Below are positions 1 to 5,664 of a stretch of DNA of 8,008 nt, piece after piece (within the stretch, counting starts at the first letter, position 1; the number at the start of each line of letters is the position of its first letter). The position numbers were made by a program, and so were the translations under genes. The notes under the pieces were generated by a model, which searched no databases, had not been told where the DNA came from, and was given only the letters and a program-made list of their open reading frames with translations. Source of the stretch: Thermotogaceae bacterium (GTDB lineage Bacteria; Thermotogota; Thermotogae; Thermotogales; Thermotogaceae); contig JALVXE010000167.1 in the NCBI GenBank assembly GCA_027038385.1, forward strand, positions 1 to 8,008, given 5' to 3'.

Positions 1-1
1 A

Positions 2-217
2 GCTTTCTTCAGCGTGTCTTTCGGATACGCTGGGGATTTCACGAAGAGTACATACCACTTCGGAATGGGAATGGCATGGCAAGGCAAAGGAGCTCTAATA
101 GCTGCAAACTTTGATTTCGTGCCGATCCCGATGAACTTCTCCGTTTCAGAGGACTTCTCGATGCCCTACAGATTCACTGTAGTTTTCAAACTTCCACAGG
201 TGGTGAGTGGAGAATGA
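2..217 (+). CDS. C-terminal fragment of an unrecognised protein, possibly a beta-barrel or envelope protein
   Basis: The frame is open from the window edge to a TGA stop at 215-217, so the gene begins upstream; the GTG at 14 is probably internal. About 71 residues are visible. They alternate hydrophobic and polar/aromatic residues (for example YHFGMGMAW, ALIAANFDF, YRFTVVFKL) with short Gly/Pro/Asn turns. This suggests amphipathic beta strands, as in outer-membrane or periplasmic beta-rich proteins. The C-terminus (LPQVVSGE) lacks the terminal aromatic residue typical of classical porins, so the barrel idea is weak. The stop overlaps the start of the next gene (ATGA), implying co-transcription and translational coupling with the flavoprotein. 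I do not recognise the family. That the frame is coding is well supported by this coupling; the function is not known. Confidence 0.6.
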   Translation, partial: AFFSVSFGYAGDFTKSTYHFGMGMAWQGKGALIAANFDFVPIPMNFSVSEDFSMPYRFTVVFKLPQVVSGE

Positions 218-804
218 AGTTTATAAAAGCTCCGAAGAAGTTCTATTTTCACTACCCATTTCCTGTCACAGTGATCGTGAGCAAGTTTGAGGACAAGGTC
301 AACATGATGAGTGCTGTGTGGCACACACAGCTTTCGTTCGATCCGCCACTCTATGGAGTACTGATATCCAGAAAGCGGTTCTCTCATGGACTGATAGAAA
401 AATCCAAGCAATTCACGCTTAACTTTTTGGATTACGAATTTCTGGAAACAGTTGCGTTTGTTGGAAGCGTTTCGGGAAAAGAGATGGACAAAGCCGAAGT
501 CTTCGACATACCTCTAAGTGAGGGAAGGATAGTTGATGTTCCAATTCTCTCAGAGGCTTACGCGGCTTACGAATGCGAACTCTACGATGAGAGGGAGTAC
601 GGAGACCACACGTTGTTTGTGGGAAAGATCGTTGGAGTCCATTACAGCGAGGGTTCGTATTACGGAGAGAAGTTCATACCAGATGTTGAAAAAATAAGAC
701 CTGTCCTTTACATAGGAGATGAAAAGTTTCTAACGACGGATCCAAGCACGAAGAAGAAATACGGAAAAAGAGAAGCACAAGAATATCTTAAAGATTGGAG
801 TTGA
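214..804 (+). CDS. Flavin reductase-like FMN-binding protein
   Basis: A complete 196-residue protein resembling the flavin reductase-like (flavoredoxin) split-barrel family. These proteins bind FMN and, in different members, reduce flavins or shuttle electrons in the cytoplasm. Family-like features are the N-terminal strand and loop FPVTVIVSKF (16-25), the segment NMMSAVWHTQLSFDPP (30-45), the segment SHGLIEKSKQFTLNF (57-71) where FMN phosphate contacts usually lie, and a late strand GDHTLFVGKIVGV (130-142). There are no iron-sulfur cysteine motifs and no NAD(P)-binding Rossmann motif, so the electron donor is unknown. The ATG start overlaps the upstream stop (ATGA) and follows AGGTGGTGA at 198-206 with 7 bases of spacing. 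The 3' end overlaps the convergent rsmA gene by 17 bases. The physiological substrate cannot be told from the sequence; oxygen or redox defence would be a guess. Confidence 0.85.
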   Translation: MKFIKAPKKFYFHYPFPVTVIVSKFEDKVNMMSAVWHTQLSFDPPLYGVLISRKRFSHGLIEKSKQFTLNFLDYEFLETVAFVGSVSGKEMDKAEVFDIPLSEGRIVDVPILSEAYAAYECELYDEREYGDHTLFVGKIVGVHYSEGSYYGEKFIPDVEKIRPVLYIGDEKFLTTDPSTKKKYGKREAQEYLKDWS

Positions 805-1579
805 TCCTTCGGAAGATCTCCTGAAAACCTTCTGCAGAGATCTGCTCGGGTCTCATTCCAAGGTCTATCCCAAGATCCTTAAGCACCTTATCTGGATCAT
901 CCAAAAAGGACTTCAAGTTGTTTCTCAAAGTTTTCCTCTTGTTTCTAAAGGATATTGAGAGAAACTTCGAGTATTTTTCAAAATCGAAGCTCAAGTCCTT
1001 CCAGACGAGCTTTAGAACTGTTGAATCGACTTTGGGGTTTGGGACGAAATTCGATCTCGACACTTCCAAAATCTTTTTCACATCGCAGTACGACTGAACG
1101 AGGGCGGACAGATAGCCATAAGTCCTCACACCATGCTTTGAAATTATTCTATCCGCGACCTCCTTTTGAACCATCAAGACGGCAAATCTGAAGCGATTTT
1201 CCCTGAGTACTCTCTCGATTATAGGGCCGGTTATCGAATAAGGAATGTTCGCAACGTAAACGAAGTTTTCAACATTTGGAAGGTCAGCTTTCAAGAAGTC
1301 ATCGAATATCAACTCCACATTTTCGTAATAGGACAGCCTATCCGTCAAGAGACCTTTCAAAGATCTGTCTATCTCGTAAGCGAAGACCTTCTTCGCAACC
1401 TTCGCAAGCTCTTCCGTAAGCGTTCCAGCACCTGCCCCTATCTCAACGACGACGTCTTTTGAGCTAACACCGGAAAGCTTGACGATCTTCTCAGCAATTC
1501 TTCGATTCGATAGAAAATTCTGACCAAGGGATTTCTTCAACTTGATACCGTATTTTTTCAGAAGATCGGACGTCTTCAA
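788..1579 (-). CDS. rsmA: 16S rRNA (adenine-N6,N6)-dimethyltransferase RsmA (KsgA)
   Basis: A complete 263-residue RsmA/KsgA, which uses S-adenosylmethionine to dimethylate two adjacent adenosines in the 3' hairpin of 16S rRNA during late 30S assembly. Visible motifs in order: SLGQNFLSN (17-25), the SAM-binding loop EIGAGAGTLT (46-55), acidic YEID (68-71), DDFLKAD (93-99), catalytic motif IV NIPYS (111-115), NFVPNPKVDSTV (177-188), the RNA-binding FRNKRKTLRNN (211-221) and RPEQIS (243-248). Length is normal for the family. The start is TTG at 1577-1579 behind GCGGTGAG (1583-1590 complement). It overlaps the comM stop in the four bases TTGA, so the two genes are probably one transcript with coupled translation. 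Loss of this enzyme gives kasugamycin resistance in many bacteria. Family assignment is very secure. Confidence 0.96.
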   Translation of the reverse strand: MKTSDLLKKYGIKLKKSLGQNFLSNRRIAEKIVKLSGVSSKDVVVEIGAGAGTLTEELAKVAKKVFAYEIDRSLKGLLTDRLSYYENVELIFDDFLKADLPNVENFVYVANIPYSITGPIIERVLRENRFRFAVLMVQKEVADRIISKHGVRTYGYLSALVQSYCDVKKILEVSRSNFVPNPKVDSTVLKLVWKDLSFDFEKYSKFLSISFRNKRKTLRNNLKSFLDDPDKVLKDLGIDLGMRPEQISAEGFQEIFRRINSNL

Positions 1580-3048
1580 AAACTCACCGCCCTGTACTGA
1601 ATAGCCTCGAGAACGTGCTTTTTGAGAACTCTATCAGAGCTATCCAGATCCGCTATCGTCCTAGCAACTCTCAATATCTTGTCTATACCCCTTCCAGAAA
1701 TCTTCATTCTATCTGAGAACTTCTCGAGAAGCTTTTCAGACTCCGTGTCGATCTTCACAAACTTTTCTAGATCTCTATGTGGTATATTCGCGTTCAGAAT
1801 CCCTCTTGTTTTCTGCACAGATCTCGCAGCGGCCACTCTATTTCTTATAGAATCACTGGTCTCTCCTAACGATCTCTTTTTGTACTCTGAAAAATTCATC
1901 CTTCTCACACGTATGTGTATATCTATCCTGTCCATTATAGGGCCTGATATCTTTCTAGTGTATTTGATCCTTTCGCTCTCAGAGCATATACACTCACCTT
2001 CATCGTCTATTTCAACACAACTGCAGGGATTCATCGCTCCAACAAACATAAATCTAGCAGGATAGACCGCAACACTTCTGGCCCTCGCTACGGTTATCTT
2101 TCCCTCCTCCAGTGGTTCTCTCAAAGCTTCTAACACGTCCTTTCTGAACTCGGTAAGCTCGTCCATGAAGAGGACTCCGTTGTGAGCTAGAGATATCTCA
2201 CCCGGTCTTGCGTTGGCTCCGCCACCGACTATCGACGCAACTGAAGCCGTGTGATGTGGAGACCTAAAAGGTCTCCTCAGAACAAGACCGGGATATCCAG
2301 CCACGCTGTATATCTTGCTCGTCTCGAGAATCTCATCCAGCTCCATCTTTGGCAAGATAGTTGGAATCCTCTTTGCTAACATAGTTTTACCAGATCCAGG
2401 AGGACCCACCATCAGGATGTTATGTCCCCCAGCAGCTGCTATTTCAAGTGCTCTCTTTGCAAATTCCTGACCCCTTACATCTCTCATATCCACATCGAAA
2501 TCTTCCGAAGAGTTGATCTTTACCTTTCTCAAACTTTCAAAGACCTTCAAACCGTTTATCAGCTCAACCGCTTCTCTAAGAGTTTCAATGGAGAAGACGT
2601 TGTCCAATCCCACAACTGCTGCTTCCTCCTCGTTTTCCTTCGGTATAACAACCATACCCATAAAACCAGTTTCTTTCAATTTCAAGACAGCCGGAAGAAC
2701 TCCTCTAGCGCTCCTAACTCTACCGTCCAAAGATAGCTCCCCCATGGCAAAAACCTCTTTATCGTTCAAGTCACCTGTGGCTGAGAGTATGGAAAGGGCT
2801 ATAGGGAGGTCATAGTGAGAACCGCTCTTTTTCACATCTGCTGGAGAGAGGTCGACAGTTATTCTACCTTTCATGAAATCGAAACCATTTGATTTAAGTG
2901 CACTTTTAACCCTCTTTTCACTCTCTTTAACGGCGGTATCCCCCATTCCGACTATATCTATCCCCCTGAGAACACTCTTTCGATCAATGAAGGATTCGAC
3001 TTCAACCAACGTGGCGTCTATACCGGAGAAGTTCGCGCAAAATATCAA
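1576..3048 (-). CDS. comM: ComM/YifB family AAA+ ATPase (Mg-chelatase-like)
   Basis: A complete 490-residue member of the Mg-chelatase subunit ChlI-like ComM (YifB) family. ComM is a hexameric helicase that promotes branch migration when transforming DNA is integrated. An N-terminal Lon-protease-like (ChlI) domain covers about residues 8-165 (DIVGMGDTAVKES, DLSPADVKKSGSHYDLP). The AAA+ core follows, with Walker A GPPGSGKT (215-222), RRPFRSPHHTAS (258-269), Walker B GVLFMDEL (291-298) and the four-cysteine cluster C342, C344, C353, C355 that the family probably uses to bind a metal. The C-terminal sensor region is SGRGIDKILRVARTIADL (451-468). The start is TTG at 3046-3048 behind a run of seven G; upstream codons in frame give no nearby start. 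The gene lies downstream of tRNA(CAT) and its terminator and is coupled to rsmA. A role in natural transformation is inferred from the family. Confidence 0.93.
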   Translation of the reverse strand: MIFCANFSGIDATLVEVESFIDRKSVLRGIDIVGMGDTAVKESEKRVKSALKSNGFDFMKGRITVDLSPADVKKSGSHYDLPIALSILSATGDLNDKEVFAMGELSLDGRVRSARGVLPAVLKLKETGFMGMVVIPKENEEEAAVVGLDNVFSIETLREAVELINGLKVFESLRKVKINSSEDFDVDMRDVRGQEFAKRALEIAAAGGHNILMVGPPGSGKTMLAKRIPTILPKMELDEILETSKIYSVAGYPGLVLRRPFRSPHHTASVASIVGGGANARPGEISLAHNGVLFMDELTEFRKDVLEALREPLEEGKITVARARSVAVYPARFMFVGAMNPCSCVEIDDEGECICSESERIKYTRKISGPIMDRIDIHIRVRRMNFSEYKKRSLGETSDSIRNRVAAARSVQKTRGILNANIPHRDLEKFVKIDTESEKLLEKFSDRMKISGRGIDKILRVARTIADLDSSDRVLKKHVLEAIQYRAVSF

Positions 3049-3121
3049 CCTATCCCCCCCTAACCTAAAGAAAAAAGAATCTCGTCCGATAGATATTCAT
3101 GTAGAACCCCCGGTTCCTCTG

Positions 3122-3151
3122 CTTATGAAAATTCCCTATGGTGCCCTTCAA
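3122..3151 (-). promoter_or_regulatory. Possible weak comM promoter
   Basis: On the minus strand TTGAAG (3146-3151) and CATAAG (3122-3127) are 18 bases apart. The -10 element matches only four of six consensus bases. The -35 also lies inside a hairpin that could itself be a regulatory element. The alternative is that comM is read by leakage through the tRNA terminator. Low confidence. Confidence 0.3.
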
Positions 3152-3158
3152 CGGGCAC
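3141..3158. other. Hairpin in the comM upstream region
   Basis: Perfect 6-bp inverted repeat GTGCCC/GGGCAC with a 6-base loop. In the plus direction it is followed by TATTTTCT, a poor U tract. In the minus direction it lies between the tRNA terminator and comM. It could be a backup terminator, part of a comM leader or a binding site; the sequence does not decide. Confidence 0.4.
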
Positions 3159-3168
3159 TATTTTCTAA

Positions 3169-3197
3169 TAAAAAAAGAGAGGGGAAATCCCCTCTCT
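3169..3197 (-). terminator. Intrinsic terminator of tRNA(CAT)
   Basis: Minus-strand 9-bp stem AGAGAGGGG/CCCCTCTCT with a 4-base loop, followed at once by seven U. It begins two bases after the tRNA discriminator base, so RNase trimming and CCA addition must follow termination. It separates the tRNA from comM. Confidence 0.93.
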
Positions 3198-3198
3198 G

Positions 3199-3271
3199 TG
3201 GGCTCGGGAGGACTTGAACCTCCAACCCCCCGGTTATGAGCCGGGCGCTCTGCCAGTTGAGCTACGAGCCC
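3199..3271 (-). tRNA. tRNA with CAT anticodon: elongator tRNA-Met, or possibly tRNA-Ile2
   Basis: The minus strand folds into a full 73-base cloverleaf. The acceptor arm is GGGCTCG/CGAGCCC, the D stem GCTC/GAGC with an 8-base loop, the anticodon stem CCCGG/CCGGG around loop CTCATAA (anticodon CAT), the variable loop GGGTT, and the T arm GGAGG/CCTCC with loop TTCAAGT. The discriminator is A. CCA is not encoded; the next bases are CAG, so CCA must be added afterwards. The G1-C72 pair and the absence of the three stacked G-C pairs of initiators rule out tRNA-fMet. Elongator Met and lysidine-modified Ile2 both have CAT and A73. The acceptor has C4-G69, as in E. coli Ile2, but U5-A68, so identity is not settled; Met is the default. 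Confidence 0.95.
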
Positions 3272-3283
3272 CAGCGGTTAGCA

Positions 3284-3312
3284 ATTATATTTACTGTTAT
3301 TTGATATGTCAA
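3284..3312 (-). promoter_or_regulatory. Perfect consensus sigma-70 type promoter of tRNA(CAT)
   Basis: On the minus strand TTGACA (3307-3312) and TATAAT (3284-3289) are exactly 17 bases apart, a perfect match to the housekeeping sigma consensus. Initiation would fall near 3276-3278, giving a 5' leader of only a few bases before the tRNA at 3271, for RNase P to remove. The spacer is AT-rich. Confidence 0.95.
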
Positions 3313-3458
3313 GGGCAATTGCTATGCCCAGAAATTAGCCGCGCGTGTAATAAATTGGTAGAATCTCGCGGAAGCTTCACGAAGATCGATCAAGATAAAG
3401 ACAAAAGGTTACGATTACTATCCCAAAGCTCTTGAAACGTTCTCGTGACGATTACATA
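3313..3458. other. Divergent intergenic region between tRNA(CAT) and the ABC operon
   Basis: No plausible gene lies here. It holds a small hairpin GGGCA/TGCCC (3313-3329) abutting the tRNA -35 box, a distant inverted repeat CCGCG/CGCGG (3339-3343 and 3367-3371), and a direct repeat ACGATTAC (3411-3418 and 3448-3455). The second copy sits within the ABC promoter region. None can be given a function; the direct repeat is the best candidate for an operator. Confidence 0.4.
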
Positions 3459-3460
3459 TT
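3432..3460 (+). promoter_or_regulatory. Possible upstream promoter of the ABC operon
   Basis: TTGAAA (3432-3437) and CATATT (3455-3460) are 17 bases apart on the plus strand. The -35 is good and the -10 is weak. Its -10 shares two bases with the -35 of the stronger downstream promoter, so the two could not be used at the same time. Confidence 0.4.
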
Positions 3461-3487
3461 GTTAAAAAAATCACATCATGATAAAAT
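3459..3487 (+). promoter_or_regulatory. Main promoter of the ABC exporter operon
   Basis: TTGTTA (3459-3464) and TAAAAT (3482-3487) are 17 bases apart, and TGA directly before the -10 gives an extended -10 (TGN). Initiation near 3493-3495 leaves a leader of about 25 bases. Such a transcript could start with the hairpin TGCTG/CAGCA (3492-3504) just ahead of the ribosome-binding site. Confidence 0.75.
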
Positions 3488-3504
3488 CTCGTGCTGAAAC
3501 AGCA

Positions 3505-3516
3505 AGGGGGTGATCC
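3505..3516 (+). promoter_or_regulatory. Extended Shine-Dalgarno that fixes the ABC ATPase start
   Basis: AGGGGGTGATCC can pair over about 12 bases with the usual bacterial 16S 3' tail (one G-U pair replacing A-U). It points to the GTG at 3518. The earlier in-frame GTG at 3491 lies upstream of or at the predicted transcript start and is not used on this reading. Confidence 0.85.
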
Positions 3517-3517
3517 G

Positions 3518-4282
3518 GTGAAATCCATCGTCGTCAAAAACCTGATGAAGAGATTTGGAGATTTCACAGCTCTTGATGATGTTTCTTTCGAAATTGAAAG
3601 TGGTGAGATCTTCGCGTTCCTGGGTCCGAACGGTGCGGGAAAGACCACGACGGTCAAGATACTGACCGGCATTCTTCAAAAAGACGGTGGCGACATCGAG
3701 ATACTTGGATACAGAAATCCCTATCCAAGAAGAGAGATAGAAGTCAAAAGAAAGATAGGATTCGTTCCGGATGAGCCAGATATTTACCCCTATCTAACCG
3801 GGGAAGAATTTCTCATGTTCATTCTCGACATATTCGGAAATCCCCCAAAGATGAGATCGAAGATGAGGAGTCTCTTAGATACCTTTGAGGTGGATTACTT
3901 AGGAAAGATGATCAGGGATATGTCACACGGGATGAAGCAGAAGCTCGTTTTGGTATCTGTTCTGATGAGGGAACCCGATGTGATCTTCCTAGATGAACCC
4001 ATAGTTGGTCTCGACGTGAAGAGCGCAAAGGTGCTCAAAACGTATCTGAGGGATCTCGCGAACTCTGGAAAGACTATATTCATGAACACTCACATTCTGG
4101 AAATAGCCGAAAAGATTGCTGACGAAATAGGGATAATAGACAAAGGAAGGATGATCGCTCAGGGGAGCTTGAAAGAACTGGAAGAAAGCTTAGGGGTGAA
4201 CTCTTCACTGGAAGACCTATTCTTGAAGCTCACAGGCGAGGAAAAGGACATCGAACCTCTCGTGAAGGAGCTGGAAGAATGA
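3518..4282 (+). CDS. ABC transporter ATP-binding protein (ABC-2 exporter type)
   Basis: A 254-residue nucleotide-binding subunit that would power the membrane permease encoded next to it. Visible motifs are Walker A GPNGAGKTT (36-44), signature MSHGMKQKL (135-143) in place of the textbook LSGGQ, Walker B VIFLDEP (155-161), D-loop GLD (164-166) and the H-loop histidine at 192 (NTHIL). The Q-loop position reads VPDEP (83-87), so an acidic residue replaces the usual glutamine. This and the SHGMKQK signature are, as I know the family, common in ABC-2 exporters of the NatA/BcrA kind. The GTG start at 3518 is chosen over GTG 3491 because of the extended SD at 3505-3516. The stop overlaps the permease ATG (ATGA), and AAGGAG (4265-4270) inside this gene serves the permease. 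The cargo is unknown. Confidence 0.93.
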   Translation: MKSIVVKNLMKRFGDFTALDDVSFEIESGEIFAFLGPNGAGKTTTVKILTGILQKDGGDIEILGYRNPYPRREIEVKRKIGFVPDEPDIYPYLTGEEFLMFILDIFGNPPKMRSKMRSLLDTFEVDYLGKMIRDMSHGMKQKLVLVSVLMREPDVIFLDEPIVGLDVKSAKVLKTYLRDLANSGKTIFMNTHILEIAEKIADEIGIIDKGRMIAQGSLKELEESLGVNSSLEDLFLKLTGEEKDIEPLVKELEE

Positions 4283-5664
4283 GGGAAATCCTGATCTTCA
4301 TGAAGTACTCCCTTTTCACGGGGTACAACGAAAAGAGAAACCGAAAGAAGAATGTCCTGTACATAGGTTTGGCGGGATTTGCAATCGGATCACTACTCAT
4401 GTACTTTCCAATTCGAGAAGCCCTGAAATACGACCCGGAGATCGTCGCGCTTTTTTACTCCCTGACGATTTCCATCTTGATACTGTTTGGGGCGATCCTA
4501 TCCGGGATAGAATCTTTTTCGAGCTTCAAAAGTCTTGATTTCGTAATGTCTCTTCCCATGAGAAGGAGCAGCGTCTTTGCGTACATATATATGGTCAATC
4601 TAATATCCGGATCCTGGAGCTTTGGATTTCTGATGGCGCTTTCGGTGGCGTACGCGTCTGCAACTGGGAAAAACCCCGCTCCAATGGTCGCTTCATCCGT
4701 TCTTCACTACATCTTCCTATCATCCATAGGAATAACGTTGATCTCGGCGATCAGAGGTCTTTCCAGGTCATCATTTCTCAGAAGGATAATCTACATACTC
4801 ATAGCGATCATCTTACCGGTTATGATGTTTTTCGTGAACGGAGGCACGAGAGATATCAACAAAACCTTAGAAAGAATGAAACTCATGATGGATTTTCTAA
4901 AAAGTCCTGCAAACATCACCTCAGCCGCCGTAAAGCCCAGCGTACTATCGACGATAGTTGAAATACTGTTGATAGTATTCTGCTATTTGGTATTCCTGAA
5001 AACCTCCCAAAGGATAGAAACAACGGATACAATGGCTGTGAAGAAAAAGGGTGTGGGAAGGGTCTCGATGATCTCAAAAGAGACAAAGATGATCTTCAGA
5101 ATGGAAAGAGGAGCGATATACCTCGTATACCCATACGTCTTCGGACTGATATTCAGCTGGAACCAAAACGTTGTGTACGCGCTTTCAACAACTCTTCCAC
5201 TGATAGCTCTGTACACACCGAACATCGCGAAAAATCTGATGGATCAAGACATATTGAGCTGGAATTACTTGAGATCTCTCCCAGTCGATGTCAAAAAACT
5301 GATCTTCTCCAAGATGTTTGCCTTATCCATTGTAGGCTCGTTGCTGTTCACTGTGTTCTATATAGTTCTGGCAACAGTCAAGGGATTCACCTTATCTTCT
5401 ATACTGTCCTTACCAATAGCTTCACTGGTCTATGCCTTTTCAGTACCAGCTGGTATCCTCGAAAGTCTAGATGGTGGGTCTGGAAGGTATTCAACACTTC
5501 TCAAATCGCTTCCGATAACTCTTTCATCACTCGGAATTCTCATAGGCCTAACCATCCCATATATAGCGTGGAAGACGCCAATTCTTGCACTCTCCACGAT
5601 TTCACTGATTTACTTCGGACTAGTGATCTTCAAGAAATCCGAGAGAAGGCTCATAAAACTATAG
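4279..5664 (+). CDS. ABC-2 type permease with two related halves, cargo unknown
   Basis: A 461-residue integral membrane protein, the likely partner of the ATPase before it. By eye the hydrophobic stretches fall near residues 26-44, 55-75, 98-125, 138-158, 167-187, 222-241, 280-313 (perhaps two), 344-367, 374-395, 408-428 and 432-451, so about 11-12 helices. Charged linkers at 188-220 and 242-279 divide it. The segment after helix 2 (SLPMRRSSVFAYIYM, 91-105) resembles the segment at 333-347 (SLPVDVKKLIFSKMF), each leading into a long helix. This suggests a duplicated, fused two-half permease that may work without a second permease gene. SLP followed by a helix is common in ABC-2 permeases. 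The gene starts by ATGA overlap with the ATPase. Its TAG stop shares the palindrome CTATAG with the stop of the convergent HD-GYP gene. Drug, peptide, lipid or ion export are all possible. Confidence 0.85.
   Translation: MREILIFMKYSLFTGYNEKRNRKKNVLYIGLAGFAIGSLLMYFPIREALKYDPEIVALFYSLTISILILFGAILSGIESFSSFKSLDFVMSLPMRRSSVFAYIYMVNLISGSWSFGFLMALSVAYASATGKNPAPMVASSVLHYIFLSSIGITLISAIRGLSRSSFLRRIIYILIAIILPVMMFFVNGGTRDINKTLERMKLMMDFLKSPANITSAAVKPSVLSTIVEILLIVFCYLVFLKTSQRIETTDTMAVKKKGVGRVSMISKETKMIFRMERGAIYLVYPYVFGLIFSWNQNVVYALSTTLPLIALYTPNIAKNLMDQDILSWNYLRSLPVDVKKLIFSKMFALSIVGSLLFTVFYIVLATVKGFTLSSILSLPIASLVYAFSVPAGILESLDGGSGRYSTLLKSLPITLSSLGILIGLTIPYIAWKTPILALSTISLIYFGLVIFKKSERRLIKL

Noticed and set aside
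803..818. GATC-rich inverted repeat at the flavoprotein/rsmA junction as a terminator
   Set aside because: The stem is interrupted, has no U tract, and is fully explained by codons at the end of rsmA.
1622..2065. Plus-strand open frame of 147 codons inside comM
   Set aside because: It is the complementary-frame shadow of a conserved AAA+ gene, rich in Ser/Leu/Ile as expected for an antisense frame, with no SD.
3226..3234. CCCCCGGTT shared by the tRNA and the comM leader (around 3107-3115) as a tRNA remnant or integration duplication
   Set aside because: Only nine bases match, the flanks differ, and no integrase or attachment-site context exists.
3313..3329. GGGCA/TGCCC hairpin as a terminator or riboswitch element
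   Set aside because: The 5-bp stem has no U tract in either direction and simply abuts the -35 of the tRNA promoter.
3214..3435. Plus-strand open frame of 73 codons across the CAT tRNA
   Set aside because: It reads the antisense strand of the tRNA and its promoter, has no SD and resembles no protein; the tRNA explains the region.
3491..3517. Earlier GTG start for the ABC ATPase
   Set aside because: It would translate the SD itself (QQGGDP), lies at or before the predicted transcript start, and adds nine residues not typical of the family.
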